Shown in pieces: positions 47,997-57,109 of a DNA stretch of 64,000 nt. The translations under genes and the position numbers were made by a program. Source of the stretch: Pseudomonas sp. Os17 (lineage in GTDB: Bacteria > Pseudomonadota > Gammaproteobacteria > Pseudomonadales > Pseudomonadaceae); assembly GCF_001547895.1 (NCBI RefSeq), contig NZ_AP014627.1, positions 1,677,501 to 1,741,500 of the forward strand, written 5' to 3'. Under the pieces are notes generated by a model. That model saw only the letters and a list, made by a program, of their open reading frames with translations. It was not told the DNA's origin and did no database searches. Numbering within the stretch: the stretch's first letter is position 1; every line of letters begins with the position of its first letter.

Positions 47997-50900
47997 ATGG
48001 ACGTTCGTCAGTTTGCCTTCCTGGCCCGCCAGCCTTCGGCTGCCCTGCAATCCCGTGAGTCCTTTTGGGGCCTGCCCAAGCGTGGTCTGGCGTTCATCCT
48101 GGCCAACATGATGTTCTGGCAGCCGGTGGTGGCGATGGCCGACGGCATCGTGGTCAACGGCAGCGGCACCAGCCTCGGGCAAGCGGCCAATGGCGTGCCT
48201 ATCGTCAACATTGCTGCGCCCAATGGCGGCGGGCTGTCCCACAACAAGTTCAGTGATTACAACGTCGGCCAGCAGGGCGTAATTCTCAACAACGCCACGC
48301 AAAACCTACAGAACACCCAGTTGGGTGGCTACATCATCGGCAACAGCAACCTGGGTGGCCGCGCGGCCAATGTGATCCTCAACGAGGTCAATGGCGGCAG
48401 CCCCAGCCAGCTAAAGGGTTACACCGAAGTGGCCGGGCAATCAGCCCATGTCATCGTCGCCAACCCTTATGGCGTGACCTGCAACGGCTGCGGCTTCATC
48501 AACACCCCCAAGGCCACCCTGACCACCGGCAAACCGGTGATCGAGAATGGTCAGGTCCAGCGTTACCAGGTGGACCAGGGCAGCGTCGCCATCGAAGGCG
48601 CGGGGCTCAACGCCAGCAATATCGACCAGTTCGAAATCATCACCCGCAGCGCCAAGATCAACGCCGAGATCCAGGCCAAGCACCTGGCGGTGATCGCCGG
48701 GGCCAACGATGTCGACGCCCAGACCTTGAACGCCACGGCACGCACCGCCAACCCGGCGGATGCGCCGCAACTGGCGATCGACTCCTCGGCGCTGGGCGGC
48801 ATGTACGCCGGGGCGATCAAGCTGGTGGGCACTGAAGCCGGGGTGGGGGTGAAGTTGGCGGGGGACATGGCCACCAGCGGCGGCGACCTGCAAATCGATG
48901 CCAATGGCAAATTGACCCTGGCTCGTGCTCAGGCCATGGGCGATGTGCAACTCAAGGCGCAAGAGGTGCAACTGACCGAGTCGGTGTACGCGGACCGGAA
49001 CGCCAAAGTGGTTGCTGCTGAAAAACTGGCGGTGGACAAAAACCTGACAGCGGGCGGCAACGTGCACCTCGAAGGCCGGCAGGTGGTCAGTCGTGGTCAG
49101 CTTAATGCGGGGCTCCAGCGGCAAGAGGCTATCGAGACCATCAATCCCAGCAGCCATCTGCAGCTTCAGGGCGGCAGTCTGACCAATACCGGCACTATCA
49201 ACGCCCGGGGCAGCCTCACGACTGATCTGGAGCGCCTGGATAACCGGGACGCGGAACTGGTGGCTGCGGGTGATCTGCACCTCAAGGCCGGTCGTGTTGA
49301 TAACCGTGGTGGTCAGTTGATTGGCCAGCAAGCCCTCAAGGTTGAGGGCAGCAGTCTGGATAATCGTGGCGGGACCCTGGCCGCCGAGCAGTCTGTCAAG
49401 GTGGTACTCGACACTCTGGACAACCGCGATCAGGGCCTGCTGCTCAGCAAAAGCGCAGACTTGACCCTGAACACCGACAGCCTGGATAACCGCCAGGGCA
49501 CCCTGCAAGCCAACCAGGGCGAGCTCAAGGCCAGGGTCAAACAGGTCCTCGACAACGGCGGCGGCAAGATCCTCACGGGTGCCGGAAAACTGAGCCTGGA
49601 AGCCGATGAACTGCGCAACCAGCAAGGACGACTGAACGCCCAGACCGGCAAGCTTGAGGTCAAAAGCGCGACCTTCGACAACACTCAGGGGCAGGCCCGC
49701 GGGGCGGCAGTCGAGATCAGCAGCCGCTCCCGTCTGCTCAATGATCAGGGGCATGTGCTGTCCACCGCAGGCGACTTGCAGCTCAAGGGCGGCGAGCTCC
49801 GCAACAACGAGGGCGAGATCGCCAGCCAGAAGCACCTGCAACTCTCCGTCGACAGCCTGCAGAATCAGAAGGGCAGCCTCAGCGCCGAAACCATCGGGCT
49901 GGCGCTTTCCGGCAAGCTGGACAACGACGCGGGGCTGATCGAGGCCGGGGAAAGCCTCGCGGTGGACGCCGGTTCAGTGAGCAACGCCAAGGGCAGTTTG
50001 CGGGCCTTGGGCGAGCAGGGCGAGAGCCGCTTCAGCATCGGTGGTCGTTTCGATAACGACCAGGGCCTGGTGGAGATCGGCAATCAGCGCTTGATTCTGA
50101 GCAGTGGGGGCTTGAGCAATCAGCAAGGGCTGGTGCGCCACCTGGGGCAACAAGGTTTCGTGTTGTCCCTGGCGGACGCTGGCAATGCTGGCGGTAGTTT
50201 CATCACCAACAGTCGGCTGGATCTGGACCTGGCGGATTGGAGCAACACCAGCCGGATCCAGGCACAAAAGATCGGCTTGAAGGTCGGGACCTTCACCCAG
50301 ACCCGCACTGGCAAGCTGGTCTCGGTCGAGGGGGTCGAGGCTAGTGGTGATCATTGGATCAACGATGGCGGCCTGGAAACCGACGGCGACCTGAAGCTGA
50401 TCCTCAGTGGCTCCTACCAAGGCAGCGGTATTCTCAAGAGCCAGGGGCGCATGACCCTTGCAGCCGCCCGCGCCGACCTTGGCCAAGAGGCCGAGGTGCG
50501 CAGCGGTGCTGCCGCCGATTTCACCCTCGGCAGTCACCTGCAGAACCTCGGCACGCTCACGGCCGCCGGCGACCTGCAACTCAAGGTCGACAGCCTGACC
50601 AACCAGGGCACCCTGGGGGCGGGCAATGCCCTGCACATCGAAACCCCGACCCTGGTCAACCAGGGCGGGCTGATCTTCAGCGGCGCCGACATGCAGCTGG
50701 AAACCAGCAGCCTGACCAACGACAAGGGTGACATCTACAGCCTTGGGCGCCTGGACGTGAATGCCCCGGGACAACAACCGGCCAGCCTGATCGAAAACAT
50801 TTCCGGCACCATCGAAAGCGCCCATGGCATGCAGTTGCTGGCCAATCGCCTGGTGAACCGCAAGGAGAAGTTCGCCTTTATTCCGGCCCTGACCTCCGGG

Positions 50901-53900
50901 CGTATCACCTTGCACTTCACCGACAACTGCAAGGGCAAGCACTGTGCAGCCTCCTACTCGGTGACCGAGGTCTACGGCACGAAAATCACCGAGGACTCCC
51001 AGCGCGGTAACCTGATTTCCGGCGCCGAGCTGACCTTCAAGGGCGACAGCTTCGAAAACCAGTTCAGTACCGTTTCTGCCGCCGGCGACATCAGCTTGCA
51101 GAGCAACAGCCTGAAGAACATCGGTGCCGGTGGCGGCGAGATCCGCAATTACGCTTACTCGATCTACACCAAGGACGACGGCGCCTACTACACCTTCATC
51201 AACAACATGGGGCGCTACAACGCCTACAACGACCCCAACTCTGCCAGCTACAACCCTGCGGCGATGCCATTGGGAGCGATCGCCCTTGGTAGCCTGAACG
51301 GCTTCAGCAAGGTCGAGACCTCCGGCAGTGGCGAAGTCGCCGCGGCAATCATCCAGGGCGCCGGCAAGGTGGACATCACCGGCACCCAACTGCTGGAAAA
51401 CAGCGTGATTCGTCCGGGTGAAACCGTGGCCGCCAGTGCCAGCCGGGTCGGCCTGACAACCGTGGACAGCAGCACTCAGGCCCTGCCACAGCTGAACCTG
51501 CAAGCCGCTCCGGACCTGCAGCAACAAGCGGTCAACCCTCTGGCCTTGCCCGGTTTCAGCTTGCCGCAAGGTGACAGCGGCCTGTTCAAGGTCAGCCGCA
51601 ACCCGCAACACAAATACCTGATCGAAACCAACCCGGCGTTCGCCAACCTCAAGCAGTTCATCAGTTCCGACTACCTGCTCAGCCGCATCGGTTTCAACAG
51701 CGACCAGACCCAGCGCCGCCTGGGCGACGGTCTCTACGAACAACGACTGATCCGCGAAGCGGTGATCGCCCGTACCGGCCAGCGCTTCATTGCCGGGCTG
51801 GACAGCGACGAAGCGATGTTCCGCCACCTGATGGACAACGCGATCGCCAGCAAGACCGCCCTTGACCTGTCACCGGGTGTCGCCCTGACCTCCGCCCAGG
51901 TTGCGGCCCTGACCCACGACATCGTCTGGATGCAGGAACAGGAGGTCAACGGCGAGAAGGTCCTGGTACCGGTGCTGTACATGGCCCAGGCCAACAACCG
52001 CCTGGCGCCCAATGGCGCGCTGATCCAGGGGCGCGATGTGAACCTGATCTCCGGCGGCACCCTGGCCAATCAGGGCACCCTGCGCGCCAGTGCACAACTG
52101 CAAGCCAGCGCCCAGAACATCGACAACAGCGGCCTGATGGAAGCCAACGAACGCCTGTCGCTGCTGGCCACCCAAAGCATCCGCAACGCCCAGGGCGGGA
52201 TTCTCAAAGGCCGGGACGTCAGCCTGGTCGCGACCCAGGGCGACGTCGTCAACGAGCGCTCGAAAGTCAGCCAGGACACCCGTTATGGCGGCGGTATCCA
52301 GCACAACGACTACCTCAACAGCGCGGCTCGGGTCGAGGCGGGCAACAGCCTGAATATCGACGCCGGACGGGATATCCGTAACAGCGGCAGCGTGCTCCAG
52401 GCCGGGGGGGATGCAAGTCTCAAGGCGGGACGTGATCTGGCGTTGGTGGCCACTGAGCAAGTGAACAGCAGCAGCGGGCGCCACAAGAAGACCAGCTGGA
52501 GCCAGAGCCAGACCACCCAGCACGGCAGTGAAGTGCAGGTCGGTGGCAATCTTTCCGCCGCGGCCGGCCAGGATCTGCAGATAGTGGCCAGCAAGGTCGC
52601 TGCCCAGGGCAGCCTGGCACTGGCAGCGGCGCGTGATGTCTCCATCGAGGCTGCGGCCAATGAGAGCCACCGCGCGTCGAAGAGCAAGAAGGTCACCAGC
52701 AGTAACGATCAGGTACGTCAGCAGGCATCCTCGGTGACCGCTGGCGGCGATCTGTCGATCAAGGCGGGTCAGGACCTGACCTTGGTGGCCAGCCAGGTGA
52801 AGGGCGAGCAAAACGTCGCGCTGGACGCCACTCGCGATCTCAATTTGCTGTCCGCCAAGGACGAGAGCGCCTCTTTCTACTCGAAGAAGAGCAAAGGCTC
52901 CTTCGGGCGTAGCAGCAGCAAACAGCAGGAGAGCTACCACAGCACCAACGTCGCCTCTGTGGTCGAGGCCGGGAAAGACCTGACCCTCAACACCAGCAAG
53001 AAAGCCGATGGCGGCATGAGCATCAACGGCGGCCGCGATGTCACGGTGATTGGCAGTCAGCTCAAGGCCGGCGCAGACCTGATGGTCGGCGCCACTGGCG
53101 ATGTGGCGGTCCTCTCCGGTGTCGAGGAGCACGGTTCCTACAGCAAGAAGACCAAGTCCGGTTTCCTCGGCCTGTCCAAAAGCGGCAAGAGCCAGTTGCA
53201 AACCACCGCGACCCAGGTCGGCAGCGAGCTGAATGCCGGCAACGATGTGGTGGTTGCTGCGGGCAACGATATTCGCTTGCGGGCCAGTGAAGCCACGGCC
53301 GGCAACGATGTGGAACTGCGTGCCGGGCTGGTCAAGGACACGGGTGACATCAACTTGGTTTCGGCCAACGACACCGCCTACAGCCGCAGCGAGCAGTACA
53401 AGAAAAAGGTCGGGCTGTCCTCCTCCGGGGCCAGCGTCTCCTTTGCCTCGGCCAAGGAGTCCGGGCGCCAGGCGCAAAGCAGCACCAGCGTGGGCAGCCA
53501 GGTGCTGGCCGAGCGCGATGCGAGCCTGAAGGCCGAGCGCGACATCAACGTGGTGGGCAGCGGCATCAGCGCCGGGCGCAATGTCAGCCTCGACGCCGGA
53601 CGTGACGTCAATGTGGTGGCGGCACAGAACAGCTCAGCGGAGCAGGACTGGAAAAAGAGCAAGCAAGTCGGCGTAGGCGTCAGCAGCGACGACAACGGTG
53701 TCAGCCTCTTCGCCGGGGCCGAGCGCAACAAGGAAAAGAATCGCGTCGAAACCCAGACCGCCGCCGCCAGCCAGATCAGTGCCGGTGCAGACCTGTCGGT
53801 CAACGCCAAGCGCGACATCAATCAGGTGGGTTCCGATCTTCGGGCCGATCACGACATCAACCTGGTGGCCGGCCGCGACATCAAGATCGACGCCGCCCGG

Positions 53901-56705
53901 GAAGTGCGGGTGACCGAGCAGCAGCGTGAAAGCGAGCGCAATGGCCTGGGCGTCACCCTCAACCACAACTACGGCAAGACCAAGGACGCCGTCAACGGCG
54001 CCGGCGACGGTGAAAACAACACCAGCAAAGCCTCCAGCACCCTCAAGGCCGTCGACTCGGTCAGCCAGTTCCTCGCCGGACCGACCGCTGACGTCAAGCT
54101 TGGCAACAGCAAGCAAAGCAGCAGTCAGGAGATCATCGAGCAGAGCAACCGCTCTTCAACCCTGCAGGCCGGCAACGACCTGAACCTCACGGCCAACAAC
54201 GACGTGACCGTCAAGGGCAGCCAGTTGGGTGCCGGGCGCGACATCAACGTCAAAGGGCGCGACGTCACCCTGGATGTGGCCAAAGGCAGCATCAGCGAGG
54301 AAACCCGCAATACCGAGATGTGGGGCGGCATCCACGGCGGCACCAGTGGCGGCATCAAGATCGGCGTCGGAGGCAGCTTCGGCACCGCCAACACCGAGAG
54401 CAGCCAAGGCTCCTCCACCGTCACCCAACTGGATGCCGGGCGCGACATCAACCTCAAGGCCAGCAACGACCTGAACCTGATCGGGACCCAGGCCCAGGCC
54501 GGACGCAACATCGACCTGGATGCCGGCAACGACCTGAACATCCGCGCCGCGCAGAACGACCACAGCAGCGAAAACAACCGCAACAGTGGTGGTGGGGAGA
54601 TGGGCTTCACCTTTGGTTCAGAAGGCGTCGGTTTCTACGTCAGCGTCAGCATGGGCAAAGGCAATCTGGAACGTGAAGGCGAGCGCCAGCAAGAGGCCTA
54701 TCTCTATGCCGGGGACCGTCTGGGCTTCACCAGTGGCAAGGACACCAACATTGCGGGTGCCAACCTGCGTGGTGATGAAGTGATCGGACGTGTCGGCGGT
54801 GACCTGAACATCGCTTCGGTCGCCGACACCGGCAAGGTCAAGGGCAAGGAATTCGACATCAGCGTCACCGCCACCTTTGGTCCTGCCCCGGGCCTCAGTG
54901 GCTCAGTCGGTTACGGCCAGACCACCGGCAAGACCGACTGGGTTGAAGAGCAAACCCGCATCACTGGCAAGAACAAGGTCGATATCCGCACCGAAAACCA
55001 CACCCAGATCGACGGTGCGCTGATCGCCGCCGACAACGGCAACCTCAAGCTGGACACCGGCACCCTGGGCTTCAGCGATATCGCCGGTAAGGACAAGGAG
55101 CACGGCTATTACCTGAACGTGGGCGGCACCTACAGCTCCGGTAGTGGCACCACACAAGACAGCAGCCAGGTGGGCAAAGGCAAGGAAGGTGAAACCGGCT
55201 GGAGCGTCAGTGGCTGGGATTACCAGAAGGACCGCGAGCAGATCGTGCGCGCCACCGTTGGGGCGGGCGAGATCGTGGTGCGCAAGGATGCCGAGACCAG
55301 GGCCGATTCAACGGCCGGGCTGAACCGGGATGTGAGCAAGGCGTATGAGATCACCAAGGATGAAGAGTCGCGTACGGATTTGTATGCGAGCAGTTCTTCC
55401 ATTGACGCTGCACTCAAACCGGGTGAAACGCTGAAACAATGGTCTGATGGGTTGCTCAACTATGACAAAACTGCACTGAATAACTTTAACAAGGCGGCGT
55501 CAGCGCTCAACGTGATGATTAATCGCGTGGATAAAATTTTAGGGCGTCCCATGGATGCTCGTGCGGAAGCTGTGGCAGGGAAGGACTTAGCAGAAAGTAC
55601 ACTTGAGGCACTGATTCTTTCCGGTAAAAGTCGCCGCGAAGCTATGGCGATGATGGGAGATCAAAAGTTTATCGATGGTGTTCTTGTTGGTATCGCCTCA
55701 TTAAATGGTATCGAACCGAAGGTTCTGGAGGAAATTGAAAGGGTCGTAGAGCCCAGTAACAACGTTCCTAGCCAAGGTTCGCTGGTGCTGAAAGAAACGC
55801 AGGTTAATCCCACTGGGATATTGGAGCTTCAGGGAACTTTAGAGAGTCTTGCGGCAGCTCAGAAATATATTAAGGAAAATCCAGAGCAAGCGGAAGCTGT
55901 AGGCTATGTTATGGCTGCTGCGCAGGGGCCTAAAGGTGTTGCGCAGTTTCTGGTGATGAAAGCTATTGAGGGAACAGAGTTTGGTAAGAAGTTTGCTGAA
56001 AATATGGGTAAGGTGGAAGCCTACGCGGGAAAAGCAGCAGCACAGGCTATTCAAGGGACAGAGTTATACCCGAATTTTCAAGAAGATGCCTATATAATTG
56101 GCGGTGGCGAGCTGATCTATAGCATCTTTACTGGTGCGTTACCGGGTAAGAAGGGAGCGAAGGGCGAGGCTCATGTTTCTGTTAACGATGGCAGAATTAA
56201 TGAACGTGGGGGGAATTCTGCTGGTGATACTGGAAAGGGGGGCGCTGGGTCAGTAGATAAAACTGTACACGATACCAATACTAATCTGCCTGTAGTTCGT
56301 GAAGGGAAAGTAGTTTATGAACCATTGGCTAGGCCTGATGCAAATGAAATTAGGGCTGGGTCAGGGTTTGCAAAGCTTGGATATGATGTTAAATATAAAG
56401 CTACCGCATCGGATCTAGGAGTTAAAGATGTAAGGACGCCAGATATGTATGTGTCTGGTATTGGGAAGGTTGATGTTTATACGCCGAACACAGCAAATCA
56501 AAAAAATATTATAAATGTTATTGAGAAGAAAAAGTCACAAGCTTCATCTGTTTTGACGCAGATTGATTTGTCTGGAGTTGAAATGAAAAGTATTGCAGAT
56601 AGGGTTTGGGGCAAACCCAATGCTAAAAATATCCATACATTATTTTTTCAGGATTCAAAAGGGCAAATACATCGTTTTGATCGTCCGGTCTTAGGAGGTA
56701 ACTAA
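47997..56705 (+). CDS. cdiA: CDI effector CdiA (filamentous-haemagglutinin-like TpsA) with C-terminal nuclease toxin
   Basis: A 2902-residue exoprotein. In order: extended signal region (to about 49, FWQPVVAMA); TPS secretion domain (about 50-300, with NPYGVTCNGCGF at about 157); FHA-1 repeats (about 300-950); a non-repetitive receptor-binding/YP-like region (about 980-1340, containing two Cys in TDNCKGKHCAAS); FHA-2 repeats (about 1340-2350); pretoxin region ending at SRTDLYASSSS (about 2468). The variable C-terminus then starts. The last 110 residues (GFAKLGYDVKYKA, TPDMYVSGIGKVDVYTP, NIINVIEKKKSQAS) match my memory of the CdiA_C tRNase family with a PD-(D/E)XK fold. Delivered to neighbouring cells; neutralised by CdiI. 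Confidence 0.93.
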   Translation: MDVRQFAFLARQPSAALQSRESFWGLPKRGLAFILANMMFWQPVVAMADGIVVNGSGTSLGQAANGVPIVNIAAPNGGGLSHNKFSDYNVGQQGVILNNATQNLQNTQLGGYIIGNSNLGGRAANVILNEVNGGSPSQLKGYTEVAGQSAHVIVANPYGVTCNGCGFINTPKATLTTGKPVIENGQVQRYQVDQGSVAIEGAGLNASNIDQFEIITRSAKINAEIQAKHLAVIAGANDVDAQTLNATARTANPADAPQLAIDSSALGGMYAGAIKLVGTEAGVGVKLAGDMATSGGDLQIDANGKLTLARAQAMGDVQLKAQEVQLTESVYADRNAKVVAAEKLAVDKNLTAGGNVHLEGRQVVSRGQLNAGLQRQEAIETINPSSHLQLQGGSLTNTGTINARGSLTTDLERLDNRDAELVAAGDLHLKAGRVDNRGGQLIGQQALKVEGSSLDNRGGTLAAEQSVKVVLDTLDNRDQGLLLSKSADLTLNTDSLDNRQGTLQANQGELKARVKQVLDNGGGKILTGAGKLSLEADELRNQQGRLNAQTGKLEVKSATFDNTQGQARGAAVEISSRSRLLNDQGHVLSTAGDLQLKGGELRNNEGEIASQKHLQLSVDSLQNQKGSLSAETIGLALSGKLDNDAGLIEAGESLAVDAGSVSNAKGSLRALGEQGESRFSIGGRFDNDQGLVEIGNQRLILSSGGLSNQQGLVRHLGQQGFVLSLADAGNAGGSFITNSRLDLDLADWSNTSRIQAQKIGLKVGTFTQTRTGKLVSVEGVEASGDHWINDGGLETDGDLKLILSGSYQGSGILKSQGRMTLAAARADLGQEAEVRSGAAADFTLGSHLQNLGTLTAAGDLQLKVDSLTNQGTLGAGNALHIETPTLVNQGGLIFSGADMQLETSSLTNDKGDIYSLGRLDVNAPGQQPASLIENISGTIESAHGMQLLANRLVNRKEKFAFIPALTSGRITLHFTDNCKGKHCAASYSVTEVYGTKITEDSQRGNLISGAELTFKGDSFENQFSTVSAAGDISLQSNSLKNIGAGGGEIRNYAYSIYTKDDGAYYTFINNMGRYNAYNDPNSASYNPAAMPLGAIALGSLNGFSKVETSGSGEVAAAIIQGAGKVDITGTQLLENSVIRPGETVAASASRVGLTTVDSSTQALPQLNLQAAPDLQQQAVNPLALPGFSLPQGDSGLFKVSRNPQHKYLIETNPAFANLKQFISSDYLLSRIGFNSDQTQRRLGDGLYEQRLIREAVIARTGQRFIAGLDSDEAMFRHLMDNAIASKTALDLSPGVALTSAQVAALTHDIVWMQEQEVNGEKVLVPVLYMAQANNRLAPNGALIQGRDVNLISGGTLANQGTLRASAQLQASAQNIDNSGLMEANERLSLLATQSIRNAQGGILKGRDVSLVATQGDVVNERSKVSQDTRYGGGIQHNDYLNSAARVEAGNSLNIDAGRDIRNSGSVLQAGGDASLKAGRDLALVATEQVNSSSGRHKKTSWSQSQTTQHGSEVQVGGNLSAAAGQDLQIVASKVAAQGSLALAAARDVSIEAAANESHRASKSKKVTSSNDQVRQQASSVTAGGDLSIKAGQDLTLVASQVKGEQNVALDATRDLNLLSAKDESASFYSKKSKGSFGRSSSKQQESYHSTNVASVVEAGKDLTLNTSKKADGGMSINGGRDVTVIGSQLKAGADLMVGATGDVAVLSGVEEHGSYSKKTKSGFLGLSKSGKSQLQTTATQVGSELNAGNDVVVAAGNDIRLRASEATAGNDVELRAGLVKDTGDINLVSANDTAYSRSEQYKKKVGLSSSGASVSFASAKESGRQAQSSTSVGSQVLAERDASLKAERDINVVGSGISAGRNVSLDAGRDVNVVAAQNSSAEQDWKKSKQVGVGVSSDDNGVSLFAGAERNKEKNRVETQTAAASQISAGADLSVNAKRDINQVGSDLRADHDINLVAGRDIKIDAAREVRVTEQQRESERNGLGVTLNHNYGKTKDAVNGAGDGENNTSKASSTLKAVDSVSQFLAGPTADVKLGNSKQSSSQEIIEQSNRSSTLQAGNDLNLTANNDVTVKGSQLGAGRDINVKGRDVTLDVAKGSISEETRNTEMWGGIHGGTSGGIKIGVGGSFGTANTESSQGSSTVTQLDAGRDINLKASNDLNLIGTQAQAGRNIDLDAGNDLNIRAAQNDHSSENNRNSGGGEMGFTFGSEGVGFYVSVSMGKGNLEREGERQQEAYLYAGDRLGFTSGKDTNIAGANLRGDEVIGRVGGDLNIASVADTGKVKGKEFDISVTATFGPAPGLSGSVGYGQTTGKTDWVEEQTRITGKNKVDIRTENHTQIDGALIAADNGNLKLDTGTLGFSDIAGKDKEHGYYLNVGGTYSSGSGTTQDSSQVGKGKEGETGWSVSGWDYQKDREQIVRATVGAGEIVVRKDAETRADSTAGLNRDVSKAYEITKDEESRTDLYASSSSIDAALKPGETLKQWSDGLLNYDKTALNNFNKAASALNVMINRVDKILGRPMDARAEAVAGKDLAESTLEALILSGKSRREAMAMMGDQKFIDGVLVGIASLNGIEPKVLEEIERVVEPSNNVPSQGSLVLKETQVNPTGILELQGTLESLAAAQKYIKENPEQAEAVGYVMAAAQGPKGVAQFLVMKAIEGTEFGKKFAENMGKVEAYAGKAAAQAIQGTELYPNFQEDAYIIGGGELIYSIFTGALPGKKGAKGEAHVSVNDGRINERGGNSAGDTGKGGAGSVDKTVHDTNTNLPVVREGKVVYEPLARPDANEIRAGSGFAKLGYDVKYKATASDLGVKDVRTPDMYVSGIGKVDVYTPNTANQKNIINVIEKKKSQASSVLTQIDLSGVEMKSIADRVWGKPNAKNIHTLFFQDSKGQIHRFDRPVLGGN
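54660..55400 (+). repeat. cdiA pretoxin block, copy 1 (functional gene)
   Basis: A 741-base segment of functional cdiA that is repeated, with few substitutions, at 57210-57866. The copies share the end SRTDLYASSSS exactly; copy 2 lacks 84 bases (28 codons) found here near 54905-54990. Confidence 0.9.
55401..56705 (+). other. CdiA-CT: entry domain and nuclease toxin of the functional CdiA
   Basis: The variable C-terminal 434 codons after the shared SRTDLYASSSS junction. The first part (about residues 2470-2740) is helical, with a semi-hydrophobic segment near YIIGGGELIYSIFTGAL, and probably mediates cytoplasm entry. A Gly-rich linker (GDTGKGGAGSVDK) leads to the nuclease domain. Candidate catalytic residues are the Asp in TPDMYV, the Asp in KVDVY and the Glu/Lys in IEKKK. 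Base composition is clearly more AT-rich than upstream, marking an exchanged cassette. The family call is by memory of the motif pattern and needs a profile search. Confidence 0.7.
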
Positions 56706-56974
56706 TGTCAAAGTTACAGTGTGAATGTGGTTGTGTAATGGTTGCTCGTACAATGGAGGAGGAGTTTTTATATGATTTTGTTCCTCAGAAGGTAATCGTT
56801 GGATTGCTAAATAAGTGGGAGGCTGCTGGTGCTAATTTTAGTAGTGATGATTTTTTGGATTTATATAATGAGTTTAGAAGAGATGCATACAAGTGTCCGT
56901 CTTGCGGTCGTATTCTATTGCAGGTTGATGAGGGGGGGGATGCGTTTGATAGATATAAAAAGGAAGTTGACTAG
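56705..56974 (+). CDS. cdiI: CdiI immunity protein, probable zinc-binding
   Basis: An 89-residue protein whose ATG overlaps the cdiA stop (TAATG), as expected for a cognate CDI immunity gene. It has a CECGC cluster near the N-terminus and a CPSC knuckle near the C-terminus (KCPSCGRILLQVDEG), suggesting one zinc ribbon built from both ends. Acidic overall, as usual for inhibitors of nucleases. It contains an in-frame run of eight G (56932-56939). Role as inhibitor of the CdiA tRNase is inferred from position. Confidence 0.8.
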   Translation: MSKLQCECGCVMVARTMEEEFLYDFVPQKVIVGLLNKWEAAGANFSSDDFLDLYNEFRRDAYKCPSCGRILLQVDEGGDAFDRYKKEVD

Positions 56975-57109
56975 TTGCTGTTTGAGTGAATGTGGTTTTT
57001 GATAAGTTTGTTGCTGTAGTAAGTGGGTTTTGCGAGATGTAGATGTAATGGCTTGCTTGATTGGGTGAGTCCTTTTGGTTGTACATAAGAGAGCTCAAAC
57101 CTCAAGATC

